From Natronohydrobacter sp. (lineage in GTDB: Bacteria; Pseudomonadota; Alphaproteobacteria; Rhodobacterales; Rhodobacteraceae), in assembly GCA_030603695.1 (NCBI GenBank), contig JAUVXF010000019.1, positions 1-55,015 of the forward strand: a stretch of DNA of 55,015 nucleotides. The letters run 5' to 3'. Below, one piece after another: positions 39,413 through 48,794 of this stretch. The notes below the pieces were generated by a model. The model saw nothing but the letters and a program-made list of their open reading frames with translations, was not told the origin of the DNA and searched no databases. Every line of letters begins with the position of its first letter. Position 1 is the stretch's first letter. Both the position numbers and the translations under genes were made by a program.

Positions 39413-40017
39413 GCCTGCCCCACCAGTTGCGCGGCTGTTTCAATATCCTGCGGGGTGTTGATATTGAAGAAGGGATCAAAGGGCAGGCTGTCAAATTCCG
39501 CCGTGCCCGCGCCGTGCTTGTCTGTCCAGATCACCACCTTGCGCAACCCCCCTTCCAGCGCCGCGCGCAAATCCGCGCGCAGGGCCACAGGCCAGAGGCC
39601 AAATGTGGGATGGCGCCACAGCTTGCCCCCCTCACGCGTTGCGGCCAAAGCCAGCCCGGAAGGCCCTGCCGCCGCTTGCAGCCGCGCCACCAGATCGCGC
39701 GGGAAAAAGGGCGTATCGGCAGCAACAGAGACAACCGCCTCTGCCCCTTGGGCGGCGGCCCAATCCATCCCCGCCAGCACGCCTGCCAAAGGGCCAGGAA
39801 AATCGGGCAGGCTGTCTGGCAGCACCGGCAGGCCAAATTCGGCAAAGCGCGCAGGGTCGCCATTGGCATTCAGCGCCATGGCGGCCACTTGCGGGGCCAG
39901 CCGTTCCAGCACATGATCCAGCAAGCGTTGGCCTGCCACCATGCGCAAGCCCTTGTCGCCGCCCCCCATGCGCGTGGCCTGCCCGCCCGCAAGGATCACG
40001 CCCAAAGGCGCGCTCAT
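39409..40017 (-). CDS. mobA: Molybdenum cofactor guanylyltransferase MobA
   Basis: MobA transfers GMP from GTP to molybdopterin to give the bis-MGD cofactor used by formate dehydrogenases and related enzymes. The 202-aa nucleotidyltransferase fold is shown by GVILAGGQATRMGGGDKGL near the N terminus and AADTPFFPRDLV, whose Asp binds Mg2+, with NINTPQD near the end. It overlaps fdhD by 4 bases upstream and mobB by 4 bases downstream. Confidence 0.96.
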   Translation of the reverse strand: MSAPLGVILAGGQATRMGGGDKGLRMVAGQRLLDHVLERLAPQVAAMALNANGDPARFAEFGLPVLPDSLPDFPGPLAGVLAGMDWAAAQGAEAVVSVAADTPFFPRDLVARLQAAAGPSGLALAATREGGKLWRHPTFGLWPVALRADLRAALEGGLRKVVIWTDKHGAGTAEFDSLPFDPFFNINTPQDIETAAQLVGQA

Positions 40018-40889
40018 GCCTCTGCCCCTTTGCGGCGGTGCTTGCGGTCTTCGTCGGGAACGGTGGCAAGGTCTGCATCGCGGATAAGCCGATCATCGCC
40101 GGACAAGCAGATAAAGCGCTGCCCGCGCATGCGGCCAATCAGTGTCAGCCCCACCTGCCGCGCAATTTCCACCCCCCAAGCGGTAAAGCCAGAGCGCGAG
40201 GCCAGAACCGGTATCCCCATCTGCGCAGTTTTGATGACCATTTCAGATGTCAGGCGGCCCGTGGTATAAAGGATTTTATCCCCCCCCGAAACGCCGTGCC
40301 GGAACATATAGCCCGCCACTTTATCCACCGCATTATGGCGGCCCACATCTTCCATATAGCACAGCATCTGATCGCCTTGGCACAGCACCGTGCCATGAAT
40401 GGCCCCTGCTTCCAGATAAAGCGAGGGGGCCGTATTGATCTGGCGGGCCAGCGCATACAGCCAGCTTGTGCGCAATTCGGCCTGCGGCAGAACCAGCCCT
40501 TCCAGCCCTTCCATCATATCGCCAAAGACAGTGCCCACAGCACAGCCAGAGGTGCGGGTCTTTTTCTTGACCTTTTCCTCATAGCTGGTCTGGCGCGCGG
40601 TGCGCACGACCACCACCTCCAGATCCTCGTCATACTCTACCGCCGTGACAGTATCATCGGCCAGCAACATGCCCTGATTGCGCAAAAAACCGATGGCCAG
40701 ATATTCAGGGTAATCGCCGATTGTCATGGCGGTGACAATTTCCTGCGCATTCAGAAAGATCGTAAGGGGGCGCTCTTCCACCACGCGAATGGTCTGCATC
40801 TGGCCTGTATGATCCCGCCCTTCCACGGCACGGGTCAGGCGCGGATGGGCGGGGTCTGGGAAATGGCGGGGGGCTTGGGGCATTGCCAT
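40014..40889 (-). CDS. fdhD: Formate dehydrogenase accessory sulfurtransferase FdhD
   Basis: FdhD passes sulfur from IscS to the molybdenum cofactor of formate dehydrogenase. The 291-aa protein shows RPLTIFLNAQEIVTAM, YPEYLAIGFL, GAIHGTVLC, EDVGRHNAVDKV and RLTSEMVIK, which are family blocks. The E. coli type CxxC motif is here TSGCAVGTV, keeping Cys116 but with Gly at the place of the second Cys. It is the first gene of a four-gene operon joined by 4-base overlaps. The start at 40889 has AGGA just upstream; a second ATG two codons later is equally possible. Confidence 0.93.
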   Translation of the reverse strand: MAMPQAPRHFPDPAHPRLTRAVEGRDHTGQMQTIRVVEERPLTIFLNAQEIVTAMTIGDYPEYLAIGFLRNQGMLLADDTVTAVEYDEDLEVVVVRTARQTSYEEKVKKKTRTSGCAVGTVFGDMMEGLEGLVLPQAELRTSWLYALARQINTAPSLYLEAGAIHGTVLCQGDQMLCYMEDVGRHNAVDKVAGYMFRHGVSGGDKILYTTGRLTSEMVIKTAQMGIPVLASRSGFTAWGVEIARQVGLTLIGRMRGQRFICLSGDDRLIRDADLATVPDEDRKHRRKGAEA

Positions 40890-40953
40890 CTAGTCCTGCG
40901 GCTTATTTCGGTTTACATGGCATATAACATTTGGAACAGAAAAGGGCAGGGCC

Positions 40954-41466
40954 ATGTTGGGCTATGTCATGGCAGAAGGGCGCGGCACGGCAGACAAGCT
41001 GCTGGCCGATCTGGCAGAGGAACTGGCCGCACGCGGCTGGCCGCTGGCAGGCGTGGTGCAACTGAACCTTGAACGCAGGCCCGACAGGTTGTGTGACATG
41101 GAATTGCGGGTGCTGGGCCATGACCATATGGTGCGCATCAGTCAGGATCTGGGGCCAGCCGCGCGCGGGTGCAGGCTGGATCCCACAGGGCTGGAACATG
41201 CGGTCGGGCTGGTGGAAGCGGCGCTTGATACACGGCCCGCCTTGCTGCTGATCAACAAATTCGGCAAATCAGAGGCCGAGGGGCGCGGATTTCGCGCCGT
41301 GATCGGGCGCGCCTTGGCAGAGGATATCCCGGTTCTGACTGCGGTGAGCACAGGCAATCTGGCGGGGTTTGAAGCTTTCAGCGAAGGCTTGGGCCAGCCC
41401 ATCGCCCCCGATCCCGCCACGCTGTTGGCATGGGTGGAAGAAACCTGCGCGGCCCGGCTGGAATAA
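40954..41466 (+). CDS. DUF2478-type protein (possible nucleotide-binding, molybdenum-linked)
   Basis: The 170-aa protein looks like the DUF2478 family, found beside molybdate transport and cofactor genes. It has an N-terminal GRGTADKLLADL segment in place of a classic P-loop, a conserved middle strand LLLINKFGKSEAEGRGF and a closing FSEGLGQPI. A phosphate-binding or NTPase-like fold is plausible. It is divergent from fdhD with 64 bases between starts, which supports a role in molybdenum handling. The family has no proven function. Confidence 0.75.
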   Translation: MLGYVMAEGRGTADKLLADLAEELAARGWPLAGVVQLNLERRPDRLCDMELRVLGHDHMVRISQDLGPAARGCRLDPTGLEHAVGLVEAALDTRPALLLINKFGKSEAEGRGFRAVIGRALAEDIPVLTAVSTGNLAGFEAFSEGLGQPIAPDPATLLAWVEETCAARLE

Positions 41467-41502
41467 GCGCGCCATTTTTTCCGCAACATGGGCTGTGCCT
41501 AT

Positions 41503-41531
41503 CTTGCAACAGCCCGCCCTCCTTCCCACAT
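41503..41531 (+). promoter_or_regulatory. Possible heat-shock (RpoH) promoter of clpB
   Basis: CTTGCA at 41503-41508 and CCCACAT at 41525-41531 resemble the alphaproteobacterial RpoH elements with about 16-18 bases between cores. It lies 80 bases before the clpB start. The match is only approximate. Confidence 0.4.
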
Positions 41532-41610
41532 CAAGATCAAGGCCCACACATAGGGATGTGCTGCCGGGCAGGCATCTCTTTCATTCCGGGCGCTTGAGAA
41601 GGAGAGACAG

Positions 41611-44223
41611 ATGAACCCAGAGAAATTCACCGAGCGGGCGCGCGGCTTTTTGCAGGCAGCACAGACAATCGCCCTGCGCGAAGATCACCAGCGCCTGACG
41701 CCTTCGCATATCCTCAAGGCCCTGTTGGATGATGATCAGGGCATGGCCGCCAATCTGATAAAACGTGCAGGCGGTGCGCCCGAACGGGTGGCGCAAGCCA
41801 ATGATATCGCGCTGGCCAAGATTGCCAAAGTCTCTGGCGGCGAAGGTCAGATCTACATGGAACCGCAAAGCGCCAAGGTGATTGATCAGGCCGAACAACT
41901 GTCAAAAAAGGCGGGCGACAGCTATGTGACTGTCGAGCGGTTGCTGACAGCGCTGGCGCTGGTGAAATCAGATGCCAAAGAGGCGCTGGATGCAGGCGCG
42001 GTAACGGCGCAGGCGCTGAATGCGGCAATCAATGATCTGCGCAAGGGGCGCAAGGCAGATAGCGCCTCTGCCGAAGACAGCTATGAGGCGCTGAAGAAAT
42101 ACGCCCGCGATCTGACAGAGGCCGCGCGCGAGGGCAAGATTGATCCGATCATTGGCCGGGATGAGGAAATCCGCCGCGCCATGCAGGTGCTGTCGCGCCG
42201 CACCAAGAATAACCCGGTGCTGATTGGCGAACCCGGCGTGGGCAAAACCGCCATTGCCGAAGGGCTGGCGCTGCGCATTGTAAATGGCGATGTGCCCGAA
42301 TCCCTGCGCGACAAGCGCCTGATGGCGCTGGATATGGGCGCGCTGATTGCCGGCGCGAAATACCGGGGCGAGTTTGAAGAACGCCTGAAATCCATCCTCT
42401 CTGAAGTCACCTCTGCCGATGGCGAGATCATCCTCTTTATTGATGAGATGCACACGCTGATTGGCGCGGGCAAATCCGAGGGCGCGATGGATGCCGCGAA
42501 CCTGATCAAACCTGCCCTTGCGCGGGGCGAATTGCATTGCGTGGGCGCGACAACGCTGGATGAATATCGGAAGCATGTGGAAAAGGATGCAGCCCTTGCC
42601 CGCCGCTTCCAGCCTGTAATGGTGCTGGAACCGACTGTGGAAGACACAATTTCCATTTTGCGCGGGATCAAGGAAAAATATGAGTTGCACCACGGCGTGC
42701 GCATTTCCGATTCTGCGCTGGTTGCTGCGGCCACCTTGTCGCACCGCTATATCACGGATCGTTTTCTGCCCGACAAGGCGATAGACCTGATGGACGAAGC
42801 CGCCAGCCGTTTGCGCATGGAAGTGGACAGCAAGCCCGAAGAACTGGACGCGCTAGACCGCGACATCCTGCAAAAGCAGATCGAGGCAGAGGCGCTGAAG
42901 AAAGAAGATGACGCCGCCTCCATTGACAGGCTGGCCACATTGGAACGCGAATTGTCCGATCTGCAACAGCGCAGCGCGGAAATGACCGCCACATGGCAAA
43001 GCGAGCGCGACAAACTGGAAGAGGCGCGCAAGATCAAAGAAGATCTGGATCGCGCCCGGATTGATCTGGAAACCGCCAAGCGCAATGGCGATTTCGCCAA
43101 TGCGGGCCGCTTGCAATATGGTGATATCCCCGAACTGGAACGCAAACTGGTTGCGGCAGAGGCGCGCGAGGCCGAAAAGATGGTCGCAGACGCCGTGCGC
43201 CCCGAACAGATTGCCGAAGTGGTGGAACGCTGGACAGGTATTCCCACCTCCAAAATGCTGGAAGGGGAACGCGACAAACTGTTGCGCATGGAAGACGAAT
43301 TGCACAAGCGCGTTGTCGGGCAGGATGAGGCCATCCGCGCCGTGGCCAATGCCGTGCGCCGCGCGCGTGCGGGGCTGAATGATGAGAACCGCCCGCTGGG
43401 CAGTTTCCTGTTCCTTGGGCCAACGGGTGTGGGCAAAACCGAACTGACAAAGGCGGTGGCGCAATATCTGTTTGATGATGATCAGGCCATGGTGCGGATT
43501 GATATGTCCGAATTCATGGAGAAACATTCGGTCGCGCGTCTGATCGGTGCTCCTCCGGGCTATGTGGGCTATGAGGAAGGCGGCGTTCTGACAGAGGCCG
43601 TGCGCCGCAGGCCCTATCAGGTGGTCTTGTTTGACGAGGTGGAAAAAGCCCATCCCGAAGTTTTCAACGTGCTGTTGCAGGTGCTTGATGACGGGGTGCT
43701 GACAGACAGCCATGGCCGTACTGTGGATTTCAAGCAAACGCTGATTATCCTGACATCAAACCTTGGCAGCCATGCCCTAAGCCGGATGGATGAGGGCGCG
43801 GATAAAGCCAGCGTCAAGGCCGAGGTGATGGAGGCCGTGCGCGCCCATTTCCGCCCCGAATTCCTGAACCGTCTGGATGAAACCGTGATCTTTGACAGGC
43901 TTTCGCGCGGGGATATGGATACGATTGTCGATATCCAGATGGCGCGGCTCTTGAAGCGCCTTCTGGCGCGCAAGATCACGCTGGAACTGGATGCAGGCGC
44001 GCGCACATGGCTGGCCGATAAGGGCTATGATCCGGTTTACGGGGCACGCCCCCTGAAACGGGTCATCCAGCGCTATTTGCAAGACCCGCTGGCGCAAATG
44101 CTGCTGGCAGGCGAGGTGCTGGATGGCGCAACCGTGCCTGTCACCACCAGTGCAGATGGGCTGGTGATCGGGGATCACACAGTGCAAGATGATGATGCAC
44201 CGCGTATGAAACTGGTGCATTAG
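41611..44223 (+). CDS. clpB: ATP-dependent disaggregase ClpB
   Basis: ClpB is a hexameric AAA+ chaperone that, with DnaK, pulls proteins out of heat-induced aggregates. The 870-aa protein shows the N-terminal Clp repeats (about 1-145), the first AAA+ domain with GEPGVGKT at 206-213 and FIDEMHTL, the long coiled-coil middle domain (about 405-525), and the second AAA+ domain with GPTGVGKT at 603-610 and [17 protein letters not shown] precedes the ATG. It is a single gene; the dispersed repeat copy B starts just after its stop. Confidence 0.97.
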   Translation: MNPEKFTERARGFLQAAQTIALREDHQRLTPSHILKALLDDDQGMAANLIKRAGGAPERVAQANDIALAKIAKVSGGEGQIYMEPQSAKVIDQAEQLSKKAGDSYVTVERLLTALALVKSDAKEALDAGAVTAQALNAAINDLRKGRKADSASAEDSYEALKKYARDLTEAAREGKIDPIIGRDEEIRRAMQVLSRRTKNNPVLIGEPGVGKTAIAEGLALRIVNGDVPESLRDKRLMALDMGALIAGAKYRGEFEERLKSILSEVTSADGEIILFIDEMHTLIGAGKSEGAMDAANLIKPALARGELHCVGATTLDEYRKHVEKDAALARRFQPVMVLEPTVEDTISILRGIKEKYELHHGVRISDSALVAAATLSHRYITDRFLPDKAIDLMDEAASRLRMEVDSKPEELDALDRDILQKQIEAEALKKEDDAASIDRLATLERELSDLQQRSAEMTATWQSERDKLEEARKIKEDLDRARIDLETAKRNGDFANAGRLQYGDIPELERKLVAAEAREAEKMVADAVRPEQIAEVVERWTGIPTSKMLEGERDKLLRMEDELHKRVVGQDEAIRAVANAVRRARAGLNDENRPLGSFLFLGPTGVGKTELTKAVAQYLFDDDQAMVRIDMSEFMEKHSVARLIGAPPGYVGYEEGGVLTEAVRRRPYQVVLFDEVEKAHPEVFNVLLQVLDDGVLTDSHGRTVDFKQTLIILTSNLGSHALSRMDEGADKASVKAEVMEAVRAHFRPEFLNRLDETVIFDRLSRGDMDTIVDIQMARLLKRLLARKITLELDAGARTWLADKGYDPVYGARPLKRVIQRYLQDPLAQMLLAGEVLDGATVPVTTSADGLVIGDHTVQDDDAPRMKLVH

Positions 44224-44225
44224 GG

Positions 44226-44325
44226 CATGTCGCGCAAAAGTGGGAACCGGTTTTGCGCAAAAAGACATGCGAACATTTAAGGTTAGCGTGGGTCGCGTGA
44301 CTACGGATGAACGCGACACGCGCTA
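44226..44325 (+). repeat. Dispersed two-hairpin intergenic repeat, copy B
   Basis: This 100-bp element is the partner of copy A at 35612-35702, in the opposite orientation. Hairpin 1 (about 44226-44269) pairs ATGTC, GCGCAAAA with TTTTGCGC, GACAT around an AACCGGTT-like centre. Hairpin 2 (about 44285-44324) pairs GTCGCGT with ACGCGAC and GCGTG with CACGC. The two copies share the same order of hairpins with about four-fifths of bases conserved by eye. Confidence 0.8.
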
Positions 44326-44352
44326 ACGCAATGTCAGAAAAAGCTGATAGGG

Positions 44353-44382
44353 TTTTTCGGTGTTTTGGTGAAACACTGAAAA
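44353..44382. terminator. Possible bidirectional terminator between clpB and dnaE2
   Basis: TTTTCGGTGTTT and AAACACTGAAAA pair around a TGGTG loop with one mismatch. A and T runs on either side would serve both the clpB and the convergent dnaE2 transcripts. Confidence 0.4.
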
Positions 44383-44401
44383 GCTTGAAGGCCGATACAG
44401 T

Positions 44402-44427
44402 CCAAGCGGGGCCATTCCCCCGCTTGG
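44402..44427. other. Perfect stem-loop downstream of dnaE2
   Basis: CCAAGCGGGG (44402-44411) and CCCCGCTTGG (44418-44427) form a perfect 10-bp stem with a 6-base loop. There is no T run on either strand, so it is not a classic terminator; it might protect mRNA ends. Confidence 0.45.
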
Positions 44428-44471
44428 AACCGCACCAAGAAAAGCCCAGTCCGGGCAGGGCGCCGCCCCCG

Positions 44472-47400
44472 TCAATGAAAATCCCGACTGGGGAAAAGCT
44501 GGCGGGCCTGTTCGCGCGGGTGGCGCACGGAACGGGGCTGGCGGGTCAGAACCGGGCGGCGGGCCTCATCTGCGCGCCCTTGGGTGGGGTCAATCACCCC
44601 GCGCCCCAAAGCCCCCAACATATCCGAGCAATCCTCGATCCTCTCGGCAATCACATGGATCACCGCGCCCTCGCGCTGCACCCGCCCTGTCACGCGCAAC
44701 AACCGCCCCCCCAGCACCGCGCGGCGGTGGTGTTCATATACCTTTGGCCAAACCACGATATTGCTGACCCCGGTTTCATCCTCCAGCGTGATGAAAATCA
44801 CGCCAGAGGCCGTGCCGGGGCGCTGGCGCGTGATCACCAGCCCGCACACCGCCACCCGCCCGCTTGTCTGCGCAAGGGCCTGATGCGGCACAATCCCCGG
44901 CAGGCCGGGGCGCAGCAATTCCATCGGATGCGCGCGCAGGCTTAGGCGCAATGTCAGATAATCCTCAACCACGGCCTCGCCCAAAGACAGGGGCGGCAGG
45001 GTGACAGGATGCTCGGCAATGCCCTCGCCCTCCAGCCCCAGATCAAACAGCGGCAAGGGTTTGGGCGCGCGCAATGCCCGCACGGCCCAAAGCGCCGCGC
45101 GCCGATCCAGCCCCAGACAGGCCAGCGCATCGGCCTCTGCCAGCCGCGTCAGGGTGGCGGGCGCAACCCCGGCCCGCCGCCACAGGCTATCAAGATCGGG
45201 GTAGCCATTGGCCCGCGCGGCCACAATCCATTCGGCATCTTCCCCCCCCATGCCGCGCACCTGCCGAAACCCAAGGCGCAGCGCAAGGCTGCCATTGGCG
45301 CGGCGCTCCAGCGTGCAATCCCACTGAGAGTGATTGACGCTTACAGGCCGCACTTCCACCCCGTGATCGCGCAGATCGCGCACAATCTGGGCAGGGGCAT
45401 AAAACCCCATCGGCTGGCTATTGAGCAGCGCACAGGCAAAGGCCGCCGGATGATGGCGCTTGAGCCATGCCGACGCATAGACCAAAAGCGCAAAACTGGC
45501 GGCATGGCTTTCGGGAAAGCCATATTCGCCAAAGCCTTCAATCTGGGCAAAACAGGCTTGCGCGAAATCGGGGGTATAGCCGCGCTCTGCCATCCCCGCC
45601 AAAAACCGATCCCGAAAACTGCCAATCGTGCCCATGCGTTTGAACGTGGCAAGGCTGCGGCGCAGGCGGTCGGCCTCTTCGGGGGTGAAGCCTGCCGCGA
45701 CAACGGCAATCTGCATCGCCTGTTCCTGAAACAGCGGCACGCCAAGCGTGCGCTCCAACACCCCGCGCAATTCGGGGCTGGGCAGATGCACGGCCTCTTT
45801 GCCCTGACGACGGCGGATATAGGGATGCACCATGCCGCCCTGAATCGGGCCGGGGCGCACAATCGCCACTTCGATCACCAGATCATAAAAGCAGCGCGGG
45901 CGCATGCGCGGCAGGAAATTCATCTGCGCGCGGCTTTCCACCTGAAACACCCCCACCGCATCGGCCCGACACAGCATGTCATAGGTGGCCCCATCCTCGC
46001 GCGGCAGGTTTTCCAGCGTGTAGCGCTTGCCCCCTGCCCCGGCCACCAGATCAAAGCATTTGCGGATACAGGTCAGCATCCCAAGGCTGAGGATATCCAC
46101 CTTCAAAATGCCCAGCGCGTTGATGTCATCCTTGTCCCATTCAATAACCGTGCGCCCCTCCATCGCGGCATTCTCGATCGGGCAAAGCGCATCCAGCCGG
46201 CCCTTGGTAATCACAAACCCGCCCACATGCTGACTAAGATGGCGGGGAAAGCCGATAATCTCTGCAATCAACGCCATCGTCTGCGCAAGGCGCGGCTCTG
46301 TCGCGTCCAGCCCCAGTTCCGCCAGCCGCTCTGGCGCGGGCGGGCCAGAGCGCCAGCCCATCGAAGAAGAGGCCAGCGCCGAAACCATATCCCCCGACAG
46401 CCCCATCACCTTGCCCACCTCGCGCACGGCCGCGCGGGCGCGAAAATGGATCACGGTTGCTGTCAGCCCCGCGCGTTCGCGGCCATAGCGGGCATAGATA
46501 TGCTGGATCACCTCTTCCCGCCGCTCATGCTCGAAATCCACATCGATATCAGGCGGCTCGCCACGCGCTTCGGACATGAACCGCTCGAACACCATGGAAA
46601 TCGTATCGGGGGCAACTTCGGTAATGCCCAGCGCATAGCAAATGACCGAATTGGCCGCAGAGCCACGGCCCTGACAGAGAATCCCCCGCCCCCGCGCAAA
46701 GGCCACAATATCATGCACTGTCAGGAAATAGGCGGCAAAGCCCAGCGCCTTGATGATGCGCAGCTCTTTGGCCACTTTCGCGGCAGTATCGGGCGGCGTG
46801 CCATCCGGGAAACGCCGCCACAGCCCCTCTTGCACCAGCCGTTCCAGCCGCGCTTGCGCAGGCTCTCCATCTGCAATCTCGTCGGGATATTCATAAGACA
46901 ATTCATCCAGACTGAACGCGCAGCGATCTGCAATTTCCAGCGTGCGGCGGATGGCAGCCGGGTGGCGGGCGAAAATCCGCGCCATATCGGGCGCAGATTT
47001 CAACCGCGCCTCGGCATTGGGCAGGGCGCGCGCGCCCAGGCCATCTATGGTGCAGCCAAAGCGCAGGCAGGCCAGCACATCGGCCAGCTTGCGCCGCCGG
47101 GCGGCATGCATCAGCACATCGCCCACAGCCACCATGGGCAAGGCCAGCCGCGCGGCCAGATGCGCGCGCCCGTCCAGCCGCGCCCCATCACCCCCATCAT
47201 AGCGCGGCGCGGCGCCCAGATAGCAATTGCCCGGCCAACGGGCCGCAACCGCCCGGATCTGCGCCAGATCACCCGGCGCGCACTGATCGGGCGGCAGGGC
47301 GATCAGCACCATATCCGCCCCCCGCGCCAGCAGATCGGCCTGCCGCAAATCACACTGGCCCTTGGGCGCGCGGCGCTTGCCAAGGCTTAGCAGGCGCGAC

Positions 47401-47789
47401 AGGCCCGCATAGCCCGCGCGGCACAAAGGCAGCGCCAGCCACTGCACCGCACTATCGGCCAGCACCAGCCGCGCCCCCACCACCAGCCGGGGCAAGGCGC
47501 CGTGTGGGGCCGGCAGGGCCGCGCCAATATCCGTCTGGCGGCTGGAACTGTCAGTCTGGCGCTGAGAGCGTATGGGCAGCCCCTCGGCCTGCGCGCGGGC
47601 CAGTTCGCGCAGCGCCACATGCGCACGCACCACCCCGGCCAGCGAATTGCGATCCGTAATCGCAATCGCAGCCAACCCCAGCTCAGCCGCCCGCGCCACC
47701 AGTTCTTCAGGGTGCGACGCGCCGTGCAAAAACGTGAAATTAGAGGTCACGCAGAGTTCCGCATACCCCTCTGGGCCATGTCCCGACAT
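44472..47789 (-). CDS. dnaE2: Error-prone DNA polymerase DnaE2 (ImuC)
   Basis: DnaE2 is the damage-induced C-family polymerase that carries out mutagenic translesion synthesis, normally with ImuA and ImuB. The 1105-aa chain has the N-terminal PHP domain (FTFLHGASHPEEL), the catalytic PDIDVDF motif at residues 413-419, GRGSAANSVICYALGIT just before it, and the C-terminal OB-fold part (VAVCGLVITRQRPG and FITLEDETG). AAGG is placed about 7 bases before ATG 47789. A LexA-type box overlaps its probable promoter. Unlike the common imuA-imuB-dnaE2 arrangement, no imuA or imuB lies upstream here. Confidence 0.95.
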   Translation of the reverse strand: MSGHGPEGYAELCVTSNFTFLHGASHPEELVARAAELGLAAIAITDRNSLAGVVRAHVALRELARAQAEGLPIRSQRQTDSSSRQTDIGAALPAPHGALPRLVVGARLVLADSAVQWLALPLCRAGYAGLSRLLSLGKRRAPKGQCDLRQADLLARGADMVLIALPPDQCAPGDLAQIRAVAARWPGNCYLGAAPRYDGGDGARLDGRAHLAARLALPMVAVGDVLMHAARRRKLADVLACLRFGCTIDGLGARALPNAEARLKSAPDMARIFARHPAAIRRTLEIADRCAFSLDELSYEYPDEIADGEPAQARLERLVQEGLWRRFPDGTPPDTAAKVAKELRIIKALGFAAYFLTVHDIVAFARGRGILCQGRGSAANSVICYALGITEVAPDTISMVFERFMSEARGEPPDIDVDFEHERREEVIQHIYARYGRERAGLTATVIHFRARAAVREVGKVMGLSGDMVSALASSSMGWRSGPPAPERLAELGLDATEPRLAQTMALIAEIIGFPRHLSQHVGGFVITKGRLDALCPIENAAMEGRTVIEWDKDDINALGILKVDILSLGMLTCIRKCFDLVAGAGGKRYTLENLPREDGATYDMLCRADAVGVFQVESRAQMNFLPRMRPRCFYDLVIEVAIVRPGPIQGGMVHPYIRRRQGKEAVHLPSPELRGVLERTLGVPLFQEQAMQIAVVAAGFTPEEADRLRRSLATFKRMGTIGSFRDRFLAGMAERGYTPDFAQACFAQIEGFGEYGFPESHAASFALLVYASAWLKRHHPAAFACALLNSQPMGFYAPAQIVRDLRDHGVEVRPVSVNHSQWDCTLERRANGSLALRLGFRQVRGMGGEDAEWIVAARANGYPDLDSLWRRAGVAPATLTRLAEADALACLGLDRRAALWAVRALRAPKPLPLFDLGLEGEGIAEHPVTLPPLSLGEAVVEDYLTLRLSLRAHPMELLRPGLPGIVPHQALAQTSGRVAVCGLVITRQRPGTASGVIFITLEDETGVSNIVVWPKVYEHHRRAVLGGRLLRVTGRVQREGAVIHVIAERIEDCSDMLGALGRGVIDPTQGRADEARRPVLTRQPRSVRHPREQARQLFPSRDFH

Positions 47790-47816
47790 TGGCTACCTTC
47801 ATCACACCAGACAAAT

Positions 47817-47831
47817 GTTCTATATTTGTTC
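47817..47831. promoter_or_regulatory. LexA-type SOS box
   Basis: GTTC-TATATTT-GTTC is an exact match to the GTTC-N7-GTTC LexA operator known from Rhodobacter and rhizobia. It lies 28 bases before the dnaE2 start codon and overlaps the probable -10 box (TATAGA on the minus strand, 47819-47824). Confidence 0.85.
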
Positions 47832-47848
47832 TTGCACGATTCGGACAA
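47819..47848 (-). promoter_or_regulatory. Promoter of dnaE2
   Basis: On the minus strand TTGTCC (47843-47848) and TATAGA (47819-47824) are 18 bases apart, giving a start near 47812. A repressor on the SOS box would cover the -10 region. Confidence 0.55.
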
Positions 47849-48004
47849 GCCCCTCGAAGGCCAAAACGGCCCCGACATGCGCCACCAGACGCAAGCTGCG
47901 CATGGTCAAGCGCTGGGGGGTGGGGATGAGGGGCGAAGAGTTATCAGGTTCTAGCACACCACTTAGGCAATCTTCTATGCAAGAAGGAAAAGGATTTGAA
48001 AGAA

Positions 48005-48703
48005 CTAATCCTCCAAGTCTAGCGCTGGGTCCCTGCGATCATGCAACATCTGAGTAAGCACGCAATCTACAGCCAACATAAGTCCAAAGGCATTTTCGAT
48101 ATCCTGCAGCAGCTCTTCAGTGAGGTGTCGTGCATTCCTAGGATTATGAACCAATTCATGTCGAAGTTCAAATATCCTCTTCAACCCTTCCAGATATTCA
48201 GGCTCAAAACTACAGGCCGTTTCTGGTCTGTCTTTAATTCGGATTTTGATGTTTATTGCCGCGCTCCACAAGCTACTTCCAAGAAACCTTGAGAATATTC
48301 TCTCTATCTTGTCCGTATTTTGAAATGACATATCGCTCGACACTATTTCCAAAGGATGTATTTGTTTTGTATAGACATCAATCATTTCATCTATACCATA
48401 CTTATTCTGGTGTATGTGCCTGAGATGAGGAAGAAAGTAATCCGGATCACAATGCTTAAATATTGCGTCGAGCATGTCCCTGAAGTAAACTTCTACGTGA
48501 GTTACAAAGGTAATCACGACTGAACGTTCGAGAAGTTGCAAGTGGCTAGATGTATCTGCGTTCTTTACAATATCACGGCCTGCAGCAAGACATTGATTTG
48601 CGCCTTCCATGAGATTTGAATAAGGACGCGCATGTCGTCCCTGCCTTATTTCTCGATTTGTAAGAACCTTACGAAAATCCAATGATTTATCTCCAAAATC
48701 CAT
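48005..48703 (-). CDS. HEPN-like protein of unknown function, AT-rich
   Basis: I do not recognise the specific family. The 232-aa, largely helical protein ends in a segment with ELRHELVHN, where Arg181 and His186 make the R-x4-H motif of HEPN domains, many of which are RNases in toxin-antitoxin or defence systems. An earlier helix reads VVITFVTHVEVYFRDML. ATG 48703 is preceded by GGAG at 9 bases; the frame is open to 48814, overlapping trmB by 20 bases, and the true start could lie in between. Base use is unlike the neighbours: 48301-48420 is 34% GC. This suggests transfer. No partner antitoxin gene is visible. Confidence 0.7.
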   Translation of the reverse strand: MDFGDKSLDFRKVLTNREIRQGRHARPYSNLMEGANQCLAAGRDIVKNADTSSHLQLLERSVVITFVTHVEVYFRDMLDAIFKHCDPDYFLPHLRHIHQNKYGIDEMIDVYTKQIHPLEIVSSDMSFQNTDKIERIFSRFLGSSLWSAAINIKIRIKDRPETACSFEPEYLEGLKRIFELRHELVHNPRNARHLTEELLQDIENAFGLMLAVDCVLTQMLHDRRDPALDLED

Positions 48704-48794
48704 GCCGCATAGCTCCGCCTTGTATCGGACAAGGCATTTGATCAGAAAACTGTAATGTGCCAGCCTAATGTCTGCAATGGCCTCCCCGCACCCC

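Noticed and set aside
45009-47390. 793-codon open frame opposite dnaE2
   Set aside because: It is a shadow of the GC-rich dnaE2 gene; the translation is His/Arg/Pro-rich with no family resemblance.
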